Below are positions 10,201-22,399 of a stretch of DNA of 64,000 nt, piece by piece. The position numbers were made by a program, and so were the translations under genes. The stretch is taken from positions 3,087,605-3,151,604 of the forward strand of contig NC_090716.1 of assembly GCF_040954835.1 (NCBI RefSeq). Reading direction: 5' to 3'. Every line of letters begins with the position of its first letter. The stretch's first letter is position 1. Source of the DNA: Lepisosteus oculatus (Eukaryota > Chordata > Actinopteri > Semionotiformes > Lepisosteidae). The notes beneath the pieces are model-generated. The model ran no database searches. It was given only the letters and a program-made list of their open reading frames with translations, and was not told the DNA's origin.

Positions 10201-12989
10201 GGAGGGGATACCAGAGGACACTTCAGGGAAAATCAACCAAAGAACTCAGTTAAAAAAAGTTGACAGCCAGTGTAGGAATTCCTCTTTAGCGCCCAGATGT
10301 AGCACGCAGAATTACAGTTGCTGCTAAATTAACGCACAATCGCCGAACACTGGAACCTTCCTAACACAAAAAAGGCCTATGTTTTTGTGCTGAAATCTTG
10401 GGATTTTCAGACCTGTGCTCCACCTTTTCATTTCCGGTACCATAAACGAATGTACAGACGGATAGCTAGCTGGATTCAGAACGCTGCTGTGAAGGCATTG
10501 CAGACTTCAGCAAAGGGGCCCGTTCTCTTTCAAAACATCTTTCCTCCCCCCTGCATGTTTTCAGAGAGCAGCCAGAACAGGGCACACGCATGCCAAGCTC
10601 CTAAAAATAACAATCACTTCAGGGCATTTACCTGTTTTCCAAAACTGTTGTCAGGGCTTTGTGATAGCATGCTGGTAATCAAAAAGGCTTTTGTGCCTGT
10701 AAGTAACGCAAAGCGACAGCACTACGAAACAGCAATTATTCAGAATGACATGTTACTCTTTTTTCAAGTACATGATTGCTATCTGGGGGACTCCCAGCCC
10801 TCTCTTAATGAGCCAAAGTGCTAGCCTGTCTGCATGCATGCTCTGGGGTTCCACATCGGGTCCCAAGTCGTGCGCCTGTTTTTTTAAAAAGAGGCCAATT
10901 TCTCCGACCAGTTATTATAGCTCAGTAGAAACAAATTCATTGACGACCGGGAAAAACTTGACTAATTTCAAATTAAGCACAAAACCATGAACTTTGTGAA
11001 AGTCCCGCCATATTGTCGCAAATCTCCCGCGGTTTCTCACCACGGGCGAGGGCGAGAGTTCACGAGAATTGTGATGTGAAGCAGCCCTTCCTGCTCACTA
11101 GTCACTGTGACGACTGATGTACTGTGATGGACAAGTGAATAAGCACAGGTTGTGCAGAACTGTCCCGACATGTTCTGGGTTAACAAATAAGTTCCATTTA
11201 TCAGCAAAACCACCACAATGTCGAGAGAAAGATTAGAGCAGATGTATTCACAAGCCTGCATGTTTACAGCGTAATAGGGCAGCTTCACCTCATTGGAAGT
11301 CTTATTGCCTCATTCTGAATAGCAGATTATGATGCTACACTTACCTGGCAATTTCATCTATTTTGTGATGTAAATTGGAGGTTTTACAAGTTACTGGGCA
11401 TATTTTACTTTCATCGTGGTTTGAAGTGCACTCATGAATGCTGATTCTTTTTAACCCCGAAATATACAAATAGTGCTGCAGTTCCCCTTTAATTTTGGCT
11501 TCAGCCTCGTGACGTCATGCAAGCTTCCAGTTCTTCTGGAATCCCTGAACGGCTCTGATCGGGTTCAACCTCAAATGTTCTGCCCCAAGCTGGGAGTCAG
11601 ACTGCCAAACGCTGGCCCCTCCGCAATCAAAACGCCACAGCGGGCGAGCAAATTAAAGCAGGGGCCCAACAAGCTGAAAACCCAGGGGGGCACTTTCAAA
11701 TCTGGACGTGGACAGAAGGCAGGGGACGGTGATGAAGGAAATGAAGAACACAGCAGCAATAAAGGAATACATTACAAATTGGAGTGGTTTCCCAAGTGTG
11801 GCTTGACACGCCCAGTAAAAACTCTGCAGGACTTCAAAACTTCCCATAAACCCAACGGCACTTTGTCAGCACAGATCTTGACCCTTCCTTGGCAAGAGGA
11901 AGGTTGCTCTGGCTTACTTGCCGATGAGAGCAGAGCGCCATGGGACTGCCCACAGTGCATTTCAGCATCCAGTGCCACAGGAGGTCAAAGTGCATTTCAG
12001 CTTGCAGCGCCACAAGAGGTAAAAAGAGCACCATTCCTTCTGCACAACAGGTTTGCCTCCTCCATCTAGAGCGTTTCCATTGCACAACACATCGGTGAAA
12101 AGCTCACGAGGAAACTTCTTTCCCTCTTGCAGGACTTGGCGTTTGGTGGGGGGGGGGGGCAGGGAAGAGGGTGGCAGCCAACATTGTAAAAACAACCGCT
12201 GCCCTATTCCTTCCTTGAAGAAAAAATGAGCTTTTTACGCCAACACACCTCCTATTGAGAAGAGCCCACTGGCCAAAGTTGCATTTCAAGAGATGGACAG
12301 AGTGTCTGAGCCTCTCTGCCCGTCAGCCTGCCTATGTTATCAGAGATTTCTGAGGGGAAAAACCAGCAACAACAGCAAGGAACTCAGCTAGTTAAACACT
12401 GTTTATCTACCTCACTAGGCAAACACAAAGCAAACCACATACTGCACACTGCCAGGTACAAATCTGAAACTGTTCCACAGCTCAGCTCCGTACAGTAGCA
12501 ACGCTGGAAGCCATCACAACACCACTTGATGCCCTTCACAGCGCAGTTTACAGTATGGTTCTGTTCTTCTTCCGCTGAATGGCAGCTTCATCTGTGTGTA
12601 GAGAAAAAACAAATCGCAGCACGACAGATGAAGGTAATTTTCGAGACAAAACCTCTTCCAAATTGACAAGAACCGTAGAGAATGAGCACGCCGGGCAAAG
12701 CAGAAAACGATATCAGTTTCTAGCCCAGTCGCATGCACGCAATTCACCATGGAGTTCAGTGAGTGATCTATCAGCCATGTAAATTGAAACATGCTGTGTG
12801 CACTGGCCCATTCAGAAATGACTGCATGCAAGTTACATCTGAAGTCCAGCCAGTGAAGGTGTGTCAGACAAAAGAGATCATTTGGGGATTCTTTCAACAT
12901 CAAAAAAAAAAAATGTTCACCCAGATTCTCCCCCCCCCCCCCTTCAAGAACTAGAAAAAATATTTATATATACATAAAAGGATATTATG
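7263..12989. other. LGR4 intron 1, no recognised gene
   Basis: AT-leaning sequence without recognised repeats apart from short CA, homopolymer and tandem duplications. Open frames of 145 to 198 codons at 9712-10263, 10387-10824 and 11473-12069 have no domain or compositional support. Confidence 0.6.
11954..12023. repeat. 35-bp direct tandem duplication
   Basis: Two adjacent 35-base units both starting AGTGCATTTCAGC, about 85 percent identical. It is in LGR4 intron 1 and of no obvious function. Confidence 0.8.
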
Positions 12990-13470
12990 TAAAAATTGCA
13001 CAATGCACTTAGCAGGACCTCATTTAGAATACTGTGTACAGCCTTGGTCAGTGTGTTACAAGAGATACTGCTGCTCCGGAATCAACACTGAGAAGAGAAA
13101 CCGGATACGCTCCTAGGCTCAGAGGAATGTCCTATATTGACAGGCGAAAAGAATTGACTCTTTTAGTCTTGAATAGTGAAGACTACAAGGGGACTCAATT
13201 CAAGTATTCAGAGTCCTCAAAGGCATTGAGCCACGGGATGGCAACAGAAACCAGGGGGAAATTGCACTTCGAACCGAGAACAGGAGACTCGTCTTTACAC
13301 CAAGAGTGGCAGGAGGCGGGAACAACCTATCCATCCATATGGATGATGAGTGGATATTCTTGCTTCATTCAAGAACCAGTGGGATACGATCCTTGGATAA
13401 ATGAGCTACTAGCAACCAAACCACGTAGAGGGGACAAAACGCCTCCTTTCCTTTGTTACCTTTTATAGAG
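12990..13470 (+). mobile_element. CR1-type LINE 3' fragment
   Basis: Runs from the ORF2 C-terminus (CTCATTTAGAATACTGTGTA, matching the YCVQ motif) through the 3' UTR (ACTCGTCTTTACACCAAGAG, GATCCTTGGATAAATGAGC). A 144-residue open frame at 13034-13468 is a chance frame through this decayed element. Confidence 0.85.
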
Positions 13471-15316
13471 TTGGCATAACAAGAGTCCTTTCAGTATCAG
13501 GTCCACAAATCGAAATGTTATTGTAGAGTACACTCCCATAAGCATGCATCCCCAAGAAGCTCGTTGAGTGGAAACTTTTATACTTTACTACCATGCACTG
13601 AACGTCCCCACCCCCCCCGTTATGCTGTGCATGACAATAAAAATAAAAATAAATAAATAAAACCAGACCCACAATCTAAGAGAATGAAAATCAAGAATGC
13701 GTAACGATCTTCGGCAAACTCCGTGCCTTAAATCAACCACTCAACTCACTTCACGTCTGAATGAATGCGCCGTTACATGACATGAAATGTATACTTCGCT
13801 GTGCGTGTGCAGTTATTGGCCTGTGTTTAAACACAAACCGCGCAGTACACTTCTCAGTTGTGCAGTAGTGACGTGGGTAGTTCATGATTTTACGTGAACC
13901 GGTGGCAATGGTTTCTACTGCCAAGAGTGTGTACATTTTAATTACCGTTTGGGAATTCGGCCAGGTAAAAACTGTTTCCCCTTCCACGAATGTCACAATT
14001 GGCTAGTGCGGCAGCGGTGATTAAACTGGATTTGCTGAACTCCACGAGCTTCCCAAGTGTATCTCCTGTCGAAACTCCCAAGCCCAGCGATTCAAAGTAT
14101 ATAATTAACTTGCAACATTGTGCAATCGGCGGTGCGGATTGGAGAAGGGAATGCATGTTAATTACCAGATCCTCGGGTCTGTGAGTCACCTACCTAGGTT
14201 TATGGAAAGGGGGGAAGGTGAACGAAATTGCTCACGCTTAGTCAGGTTCTCTTTTGGCGCAGTACAGATGATAAAAAAAGAGCCCGAAGTATCGCGCATC
14301 AGAACAGCAACTTGATTTTCCACAGCGTGCGTTTTCAAGTATGCCCCCGTTAGCGTGGCATGTTTCTGAAGGGATTTCGACAGGTGTTCACCGACTGGTA
14401 TTCATTTGTTTCTGCCCCCCAAAACATAGAAAACGCACGTTTTTCATATATATGCAACATCAGGCGTGACACTGAGAAATAAGTGGTGCGGACTTGTTTT
14501 AAGAGCGGCGATTCAACGAGTTCTTCACCTGAATTCGCACGCCGGCGGGGGGGAGTCTAGCGCGATTATTATAATCAAATATTCGCGGGATCAATTCCGT
14601 TCAAACATGACGGCAATAAAGCAGGCGTTCACTTCAAAGCCCAAAACACTGCTAGTGCCTACTTTAGGTTTTAAAAAAATGGAACTTGTCATTTGAAGTG
14701 CATTACATTTCACGCACGCCAAACCAAAATGCCGCTAAGCACACTTTGCATCGCTAATTGCAAGAGCAAAACGTCCACCTCGACGGCAGCCCAATTTACC
14801 GACCGCAGTGAATTTCCTTAACGATTATTTTCCAAATTAAGGCGCTGCGCGTCACGTGGCCGCAGAAGCTGCCCGCTTTCGGGGGGACAACTTTCACCAT
14901 CGCTCTGAGAAACGACCAGCTGCGGGCTGGTAAATAGACTGCTTTCCCTCCTGTGCACCCGCGGAAGAGCGGCCGCGATCATTTAAAAAAAATCAATTTA
15001 AAAATGGTGGCCCTGAGCGTTCAGAAGAGAACTGTTCTGACACGCCGAGCTACCTTTACAAGAAATAAATACGCACGACGGCAGGCAGCGGCTGTTGCTG
15101 GCCACTTTCTCAACCCCAGCTACAATCCCGACACTGTTGCTACCAGCTCTCCGCGATCAGTTATTTTCGTGACCATGCCCGCTAACCGCTGACTACCGCG
15201 CTGGTGGTACCACGCAGGCGGGGGAGACGGGGGGGGAAAATACTCCAGTTGCGAAACCACCGACACGGTAAATCCGAGCCGAGACGAGTCCTCGGTGCAC
15301 AGGCGCGCACAGCCAC
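13471..15316. other. LGR4 intron 1 next to exon 1
   Basis: Repeat-poor. CpG frequency rises from about 14500 toward the exon, as expected for the inside edge of a CpG-island promoter. Holds the GTCACGTG motif. Confidence 0.5.
14851..14860. promoter_or_regulatory. E-box GTCACGTGGC near LGR4 exon 1
   Basis: This is a perfect USF/MITF/CLEAR-type GTCACGTGGC motif inside the CpG-rich start of LGR4 intron 1, about 0.5 kb inside the gene. Motif recognition only; no evidence of use. Confidence 0.3.
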
Positions 15317-15322
15317 ACTTAC

Positions 15323-15513
15323 AGATAGTAGGTGAAGGCGCTCAGCCCGGCCGGCACGGCTGGGAGTCCCTTCCCGGAGCAGTCGGCTCCTCCATCCCCG
15401 TCGCAGCGGCACGGCGTCGGGCAAGGAGCCGGCGAGGACTCGCCTTGTCCGGCGGCAAGCCCGCAGATCAGAAACCAGCCGGCGTACGAGATCCGCGCAG
15501 CCCACAACTTCAT
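15323..15513 (-). CDS. lgr4: LGR4 coding exon 1 (signal peptide and LRR N-terminal cap)
   Basis: This is the first coding exon of the leucine-rich-repeat G-protein-coupled receptor 4, a plasma-membrane receptor for R-spondins that boosts Wnt signalling. The 191 bases encode 63 codons plus two bases. They start at an ATG with A at -3 and end in a CT|GTAAGT donor (15317-15322 on the plus strand). Residues 1-22 are hydrophobic and look like a signal peptide ([22 protein letters not shown]). Residues 31-50 form the LRRNT cap [20 protein letters not shown] with four cysteines, and the exon continues [12 protein letters not shown]. Human LGR4 has CSGKGLTAVPEGLSAFT at this place, while LGR5 and LGR6 differ clearly. 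The remaining exons are beyond the left edge of the window. The exon is complete, and the receptor is truncated only by the window. Confidence 0.92.
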
Positions 15514-16350
15514 CTTGGCACTTTTGCTAGTTGGCGCCGGCCAGCTCCCGTCAAATGTTGGGGTTTTCGTTCTTTTGTTGTTGTTGTTTTTTTAAAAAAA
15601 CCCAATAAGAAAAAAAAACCTCACACTTATCCTGCGTAGCGATACCGTCCCAGTTGCAGTGCCGTGAAACGGATCAATGCATGAGTTTTGTAATCAATCA
15701 TTGATTTGCGGGTAAAGGTAAACTACTCCCCAGGTTGCAATGTATACAAAACCAACGCATAATCCAACTTTGGGGGCTGGCTCGGTGTATTCCGTGGTTT
15801 TTTAAAAAAAGAAAAGAAACCGATCGATTATAATTCCGAAGACCCCCGTATTTACTAGTCCAGTTTAATTCCACATCGGGGGTTGTACGGGAGTACCAGA
15901 CCCTGCACCGCAGTAAACAGATCAACACCTCTATCCCTCTTTCGGATTCCGTCCCATTAATCCACAGAGACTCGGGTCTTCTCCTTGTTGGACTTGGTTG
16001 CTTTTCTCGATTTAACCTCCCTCCAAAAAGAAAACCTCACAAACGGGGAAACAAAAATCGTTCCGTGTGTATTCTAGTCCTCTGCGTCCCCCTGTGTTTT
16101 GATTCCCGGGGAAAACAGAAGTCAGATTTCAGCCATTCCTCGCGTCTGATCTTGCCCACAGCACCAGCGTTACAGCGAGCTCAGCGGCAGCCTCTGTCTC
16201 TCTCTCTCTCACTCACTCTCCCCCGCGGGGAAGCAGGGCTACACGACGTCCTGAATATGTAAATGCAAACCTACATATTAATGAACCACTGCCATGACTT
16301 ATTGGCAAAATCTGACGGAACGGCTATTAATATGCAAAGACAACTCCACC
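15514..16350 (-). promoter_or_regulatory. lgr4: LGR4 5' UTR and promoter region (CpG-rich)
   Basis: The region directly upstream of the LGR4 start contains repeated CpGs, a TC repeat at about 16196-16222 and GC boxes near 16220. CpG density is raised from about 14500 to 16250, as at a CpG-island promoter. I cannot place the transcription start. The distal part (16255-16345) has two octamer-like ATGCAAA motifs, TTGGCAAAAT and TATTAATAT, which could bind POU or NFI factors. Confidence 0.55.
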
Positions 16351-17591
16351 ACATTGAGCAGACGCGATAAGGAGGCCTGTCTGGCTCGCTTTGAACCGGG
16401 GGAGGAGGGATTTAGGACGCTGGCCGGCTCTGAGCGGGGAAGGTTTGAACGGCGCACAGTGAGGTCTGTGTTTTTGGGGATGACCTGCAGGTTAAAGGCA
16501 GGGTGGCCCAAGGAGTTTCTGTGTCCGAAGGAAAAGGCGCCTGCTGCTGTTCATACCTGGGAATCTTTTTTTTTTAGTGTTTTTAGCGCCCATCTACACA
16601 TGCGGTAGAAGTGCATTCGCACTTGTCCACAACTTCAGTCTCAAGCGGAGACGAGATGCGCAGGCTGTGTCGGTTTCTGCGGGACCGGCATCGTAAAAAA
16701 CAGCGCCGAGTGCGAGAGCTGTCAAAAACGGCAACACGGATTACAGTAAGGCGAGGCAGCCAGCATCCGCTGGCGACAAACTAGCAAAAACGAACTAATC
16801 TTCACTCTGCTTGAAGACCACGCTCCGGTTAAACGTTTGTTTTTGCCTCTTACGTGCAGCACCCAGTCCGAGAGATCGCCGGCCGGCCAGGCTAAATCCG
16901 ATCTCTCCTGAGGGGACTCCTCTTTCCACTAAAGCTTTTAGTGGGTCTATTTACGATGCTATTTATCTTTCTCTTCATTTACATGTATTTACGCGTTGTA
17001 AGTGCTATGGGTTTTGTTCAAAGTCCTTGATATAAAATATAGTGCTCTACTACCCTGTTCTGCTATTAAGTAGATCCCCAAATTTGCATGCACCAAAAGA
17101 CAATGAAAAACAATGGTAAAAAAGAACATAAACAGGTCATAATTTAGTATCATCCGGAGCAGATTTGCATCGTCACTTCAATCTTGTAATAGGAAATGAG
17201 AGTGAAATATATTTGCTTTGCAAATAGCTGTATCAGCCTATACATAGACCTATTCATACATTTTTTTCCAAATAGCATTTGTAGTGACCAAGGTGTGTAG
17301 TTTTGAATTAAACCGTGCTCATTAGAATAGCATTTTATTTTCTTTTGCCAGTATAGTCACACAGTTTTCTTCATTCCCAGGTGGCACACACAAATATATA
17401 TGTTTTGAGGGGAAAAACAATTAAAATGTAGCACCCTGCTGTATCGTTAGTGTTTTCTCTTCCTCTCTGCCTATGTGCTCCTAAGTCTAAGGTAAAAGGG
17501 ACTTTCCTTTGATGAGTTCTTGCTGTGCTTCAGACAGGAAGGTCTTGGGAAAGACCTGACAGACTCCCCCCAGTTCAGCTCTGAGTCAAAA
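16351..17591. other. upstream flank of LGR4, no gene seen
   Basis: GC-rich up to about 16950, then AT-rich. No coding sequence or recognisable repeat was found. Confidence 0.5.
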
Positions 17592-17720
17592 AAAGAAAAC
17601 GGGGCACCTCTTTACACAAAGGGTGGCGGGTGTCTGGAACAAGTAGCCCGGCAGTTTTACTGAAGCCAAATCCACCGGATCGTGCAAGAAAGGGACGCGA
17701 GGAGCTCTTTTGATCGGTTG
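17592..17720 (+). mobile_element. CR1-type LINE 3' UTR fragment
   Basis: Short match to the CR1 3' UTR (CCTCTTTACACAAAGGGTGG, TGTCTGGAACAAGTAGCCCG). Flanks are not recognisable. Confidence 0.7.
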
Positions 17721-18590
17721 GAGTGAAGTGAAGAAGGTTGATCACAAGGTCTTCTCCTGCGCGACACCTTCCTCATGATCTGTTCAAGGTGGGGGAAGAG
17801 GAGGTTTGGGCGATTGTGCACATGGTGTTGAAAACAAGCTCTTCCGGTATATAAAGAGATGTTCACGTGTCTGGGGAGAGCCCAGCAGGAATGTGTGCAG
17901 AACAGATGCTTCCCTACCGCCCGTCTGTCACAGACCCACCTGAAACACGGGTTCATATTGAAACCACACTCCCCATCTCTTCGCGAAGGACAGTGCACCT
18001 CCCAGTGGACAATTTAGAGAAGAGAAAACCTCCTAGAGGCATACTGGGAGTCAGGCATTAGAGTTTCCCAGCACGGAGGAGCAAAAGATCTTGAGAGCTA
18101 CAGACAGTGCCGTTTAGGGCCCAGTGGATTCTCATATTGAACCCATTCTGAAGTCCACTGGATTACCGCAGGCTTTAAAGATCCCAAATCACACCTCCAC
18201 GAGAGGGACAGAGAACGTGTTTCTTACTGTGAATGCCCACGGACAAATGATTTCCAGAACAGTAGAGAAAGATTTATAGAAAGAGCATCGGGGCATGATT
18301 TTCAGGGAAATAGTTTCTGTTTCGCATTTTGGGACTTGAAGGAGTGGCTCGAGGAACAGTCTTGGGCAAGGAGCTGTTGCCAAGGAAATTCAGTTAAAAA
18401 CCCTTGTAATTCTCTATCCAGGGTGCACCGAGGTAAATGATTAAGGAAACGGTATGCATTCATTCAGGCCTTACAAATGTTAAAGGATCTCTTTAAAAAA
18501 ATCCTTGAGGAACACTGTAGACCTCATGGATCAGACCGGGCTGACGGGTTTCAATGTCCCGTATGAAACTCCAATAATGCACCTTCAATT

Positions 18591-18700
18591 CAGTTCAGTT
18601 TATTGTCATAGGCACCAGTGCAATGAAGTGCTTATTTGCATGCATGCTCCAATACCAAGACATTCATGGAATCACCAACAACATAAACACAGAACAGCAG
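18591..18700 (-). mobile_element. LINE 3' tail fragment, family B
   Basis: The reverse complement ends in CAATAAACTGAACTGAA and matches the LINE tail at 3740-3857 plus 4139-4215. It lies immediately left of the L2-like LINE end at 18716. Confidence 0.7.
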
Positions 18701-18715
18701 CCTCAAGAACAACAA

Positions 18716-19172
18716 GTTCTACAGGAGGTCATTCTTGCCTTCTGCCATCAGACTGTACAACGCATCCACCTTGCGTCTGGACAGAGGCCACACTGACAGG
18801 GACCTGTTTCTGGACTGAAGGCATCTACACATCTACTGCTACATCTGTTCTCTTTCTTTCTTTTCCCGTTTACAACCGTTTTTTGGGCAATATATAAATG
18901 CAACACATTTATATTTATATCTATATTACATCTATATTTATATTCATATGTGCAATATGATTTTTCTGTGTACTGTTCTGTTCTAGTTTGTTCTTTGTGT
19001 GTCCAGACTGTGAGTAACTCCCTTAGTGCACCCCTCACTGTACTGATTGTATTGTATGTATTGTACTATTATTATTATTGTATCATTCGTTACACTGTGG
19101 CTGTGTTGTCTGTGTAAAGCTGCTGTTGCACTGCAATTTCCCTCACGGGATCAATAAAGTATCTATCTATCT
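18716..19172 (+). mobile_element. L2-like LINE 3' end with ATCT tail
   Basis: Starts in the ORF2 C-terminus (FLPSA-type: CTTCTGCCATCAGACTGTAC, AACGCATCC). It passes through a long AT-rich 3' UTR and ends AATTTCCCTCACGGGATCAA then TAAAGTATCTATCTATC, a common fish LINE terminus. Confidence 0.8.
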
Positions 19173-19889
19173 TAAATAACATACAACGTAAACAACAAAA
19201 CATCAGTGTGAGTTCAGTAATCCGACAGCTTGTGGGGAAAAAGCTCTCGGAACCTAGAAGTCTCGTGTCTTCATGCTCCTACAACACTTCCCAGAGGGAA
19301 GGGGAGAGAAAAGGGAGAAACCAGGATGCCTGGTAGCCTTAGCGATACTCCCAGCCTTCCTGAGATGGCGAGTTGTAAAATTGTCTGCAACAGAGGGGAG
19401 CTGTGCTCCAGTGATGGACTGTGTCTGGGTTGTGGGCTGTGTGTGTGGGACGTGTCTTCCACAGGATTTGTATGTGACGATGTCGAGCTACCAAAACGAG
19501 GAATTCCTCAAACCCAGTCATATCCATGATCGCACAAGCTCACAGGAAAGAGCTATGGGTTGATGGGCAGGTGCTGTCAGTGGATATTGTGTAACGTTGA
19601 AGGAGTAATGTGTAACTATAGTGTAACTGTTGGGGGAGTAAATGTACTGGTCCTGGGGTAGGAGAGGTGTGAAATGAATTTGTATGGGATGTTGTCTGTT
19701 AACACAGAGGAATATTTCTTTTTTATGTAACATTCACTTGTTCTATTGGTGTGGTTTGTGGGTTTCTGTGTGTGTAACACAGCGGCTTTGAAGCCAGGCA
19801 GATTTCAGAGAAATCAGACAGCGAAGAAGTATGATACCATATCATTTGCTCATCACTGATTGACAAGAGGCAGACAGGCAAGACAGGTC

Positions 19890-20130
19890 AATCAGTGCTG
19901 CTGCTCCAAACCTCTTGGGTTTGAGTCTGCCCTGGGGCAACTTCTGTATAGGGTGTGTGTGTTCCCAAGTGCCTGTGGATTTCCTCCAGGTGTTCCAGTT
20001 TCTTCCTGGAACATCCCCAAGACATGCTGACAAGTTGTCTGTGCGTGTCCTGCAATGGCCTGGACTGCTGTCCAGGGTGCCATCCAGCCCTGGGATAGGT
20101 TAAGGGCTACCTCGACCCTAAACCTCGACC
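19890..20130 (+). mobile_element. V-SINE / DANA-Mermaid-like element, decayed
   Basis: Contains the V-SINE central phrases GGATTTCCTCCAGGTGTTCC, CCCCAAGACATGCTG and TGTCCAGGGTGCCATCC. The 5' tRNA-like part is poorly preserved. Orientation is plus. Confidence 0.7.
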
Positions 20131-20139
20131 CTGAGGTTA

Positions 20140-20575
20140 TGAAAATGAGGTTACATAATAATAGATGTCATAGAAATTGAATAAAACTCAATATGAGTCG
20201 AGCTGCTGTGTGTCCAGGGTGTGTGCAATATATACAAGTAGTGTGGTTATGCTGAATACAGTGAAAACTGTGTCCATGTAGCCATTACAGGTGATTGGTA
20301 AAGAAGCTGCAGGTGGGCTATTTAGCAGTCTTATTGCCCGGAGGTAGAAGCTGTTCTGTAGTCTGTTGGACTTGGACCGAATGCTTCGGTACCGTTTACT
20401 GGACGATAGGAGGGAAAACAGTTTGTGACTGGGAAGACTGGGGTCCTTGAGAATGGACCTGGCCTTCTTCAGACATCTAGCTGAGTAGATCTCCTGGATG
20501 TTTGGTAGCTCACAGCCGGTATTGAGCTGCGCTGCTTTCACCACCCTTTGGTCACGGATCACGGGTTAATGAGCT
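20140..20575 (-). mobile_element. L2/Rex-type LINE ORF2 C-terminus and 3' tail
   Basis: The minus strand 20562-20188 stays open for 124 residues, with CLKKARSILKDPSLPSHKLF, LLSSSKRYRSIRSKSNRLQN and SFYLRAIRLLNSPP. This is the conserved C-terminal region of fish L2/Tx-type LINE ORF2 proteins. The rest of the element is missing. Confidence 0.8.
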
Positions 20576-20771
20576 GCAGCTAGTTGAGACTTGACCCAGT
20601 GATGACACATTGCTTTGAAGACCCCATCAGTAGCTCTCTAGGAAACCTGACTTTGTGTGTGAGCGTGTGAACAGTATACAGTCTGCGTCCGAGTTTCCTT
20701 GTTCAGTCCCTTCAACTGACAGCAATTAAGACGCGGGTTTTTGCAGCGTTAGCAGTTCAAACATAGAAGAA

Positions 20772-20787
20772 CACAGCCACCTAGTGG
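20772..20787 (-). promoter_or_regulatory. CTCF-like motif between LGR4 and LIN7C
   Basis: The minus strand reads CCACTAGGTGGCTGTG, a good match to the CTCF core. It lies between the LGR4 promoter and the LIN7C 3' end. Confidence 0.35.
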
Positions 20788-21054
20788 TGACACTGAATGG
20801 AGAGCAGGAGAGCGGCTCCGTATTTCAACCAGCATTAAATATCAGTGAAATAAAGAACGCAATAAAGTGATCACTTTTGCTTTATTTTTCAAATGCACCA
20901 TATGTGTCAAATAGCCTCTAAAGGTGTAGCCAAAAAGATCAAAACAATCAAAATGAGAAGGCTGTGATTTAGGTACAAATAGCAATAAATAGAATAAGAA
21001 AATCAAACACTTTAGGATAGAGTTAATAGTAAAATCAAGGGATATTATGATAAA

Positions 21055-21500
21055 ATGCTAAATACACCAGTAATAATTAATTTAGAATATTCTGTGCAAT
21101 TTTGGTCGCGAAGTTACAAATCAGAATATTGCTGCTCTGGAATCTCTCGGGAGAAGATCAATGAGATACATTCCTGGCCTTATGTCGTGCCTAGCCTGAT
21201 GTACTAGTTGATAAAAGATTTACGTATATATTTTTAGCTTTGAATTGAGGAGGCTAAGACGAGACTTGACCCGGGTGTTCAAAATCCTCCGAGAATTGCT
21301 AAACACAAGCCGATGGACTTCAGAAGCAACAATGAAACACAAACCAGACGCGAGTGGAAACTGGGCGGAAGAGCGTTCAGAACTGAGAACAGGAGGACCT
21401 TTACACAAAAAGTGGTGGGAGTCCGGAACAAGTTTCCTGGCCATGTTCTTTCAAGGCAGGGGCAAAAGAGATCCTTTTATCCCTTAGTTACTAGCAATTA
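21055..21500 (+). mobile_element. CR1-type LINE 3' end
   Basis: Begins with the decayed ORF2 C-terminus (TAGAATATTCTGTGCAATTT), keeps FELRRLRRDLTRVFKILRE-like coding near 21240-21290, and continues through the 3' UTR to about 21500. One copy of the C-terminal unit only. Confidence 0.85.
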
Positions 21501-21598
21501 AAGAGCTTGAGGTTGAGGAGGCCGGATGTCCTCCTCTCGTTTGTAACCTATAGTCTTATAAATCTTATGCAGAACAGAGGTTGTGCACCTGCGTCTAG

Positions 21599-21636
21599 TG
21601 CACAGATAAAATCCCGAAGGAAATTTTATCTGTGCA
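21599..21636. other. 14-bp perfect inverted repeat with 10-base loop
   Basis: TGCACAGATAAAAT (21599-21612) and ATTTTATCTGTGCA (21623-21636) are exact reverse complements around CCCGAAGGAA. It lies just right of the CR1 end at 21055-21500. The arms contain GATA and TTTTAT motifs. Origin unknown. Confidence 0.85.
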
Positions 21637-22399
21637 GGAGTGCAGCGACGCGCTGGTGTAAATAAAAAACGTGTCTCCACCTTGTGGTGGATATTGGAAT
21701 TGCACTACAAAAACCTATAAAAAATCTCAGCGACTGCTAGGGGAAACGCCTCATCTCTAATACCTAATGTAGGTTATAATTTTTTAAGCATAATGCCTTC
21801 TTATATGCAACCAGTTTTATGTTCTTATCGGGCTTAGGTTAAGTATTAAAAGATTACAAAAATGCACAGGGCCTCCCTTCAGCTACCTGAACAGCTGGTA
21901 CCTCCACAGGCGATGATGTACAAACACCTTGCATTTCCTTCACTGTACTGCGAGCCAAGTGTTCCAGCAGAGGAAGCCTTCTGGTAAAGACTCAAACAGG
22001 ACTAACGACCGGGAGAGATGGGACTTCTATCACCCCTTCCCCATCTCTGCTCAACACTGGCAACCCGAGAAGACTCGCCTTATATCCAACTGTCTGAAGT
22101 CTTCACGGATTCTGACATTGCTCCCAGTAATCGCCTGGGGTCCTGTGCATACTGTTAGCTTATGTGCACACTGATCCGAGTGTCCATCTGTAGAACAAGC
22201 AAGTCTGCATGCAAACGAATGATGGTGTTTTATGGAATAAATAGGTGAATGTCAGGGAAGACTTGTGCATGGACACCATAAGAATTCTTTCAGATAGTAA
22301 CATGAACCAGGATGCTACAGATAATAGCTATATATAAAATGCAGAATATTATAACAGCATGTGGTGTAACAGCGTGAATGTGTAGCTTCAGGAAACAGT

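Larger units (their letters stand above)
1..15322 (-). other. lgr4: LGR4 intron 1 (partial)
   Basis: This is everything left of the LGR4 exon 1 donor. No other exon with LRR coding potential was found, so the whole stretch is read as intron 1. Intron 1 is also very long in mammalian LGR4. It holds SINE and CR1 fragments, an internal CpG-rich patch and simple repeats, each listed separately. Confidence 0.75.

Noticed and set aside
11473..12069. 198-codon open frame in LGR4 intron 1
   Set aside because: No similarity recognised, spans a tandem duplication, and no splice or promoter context.
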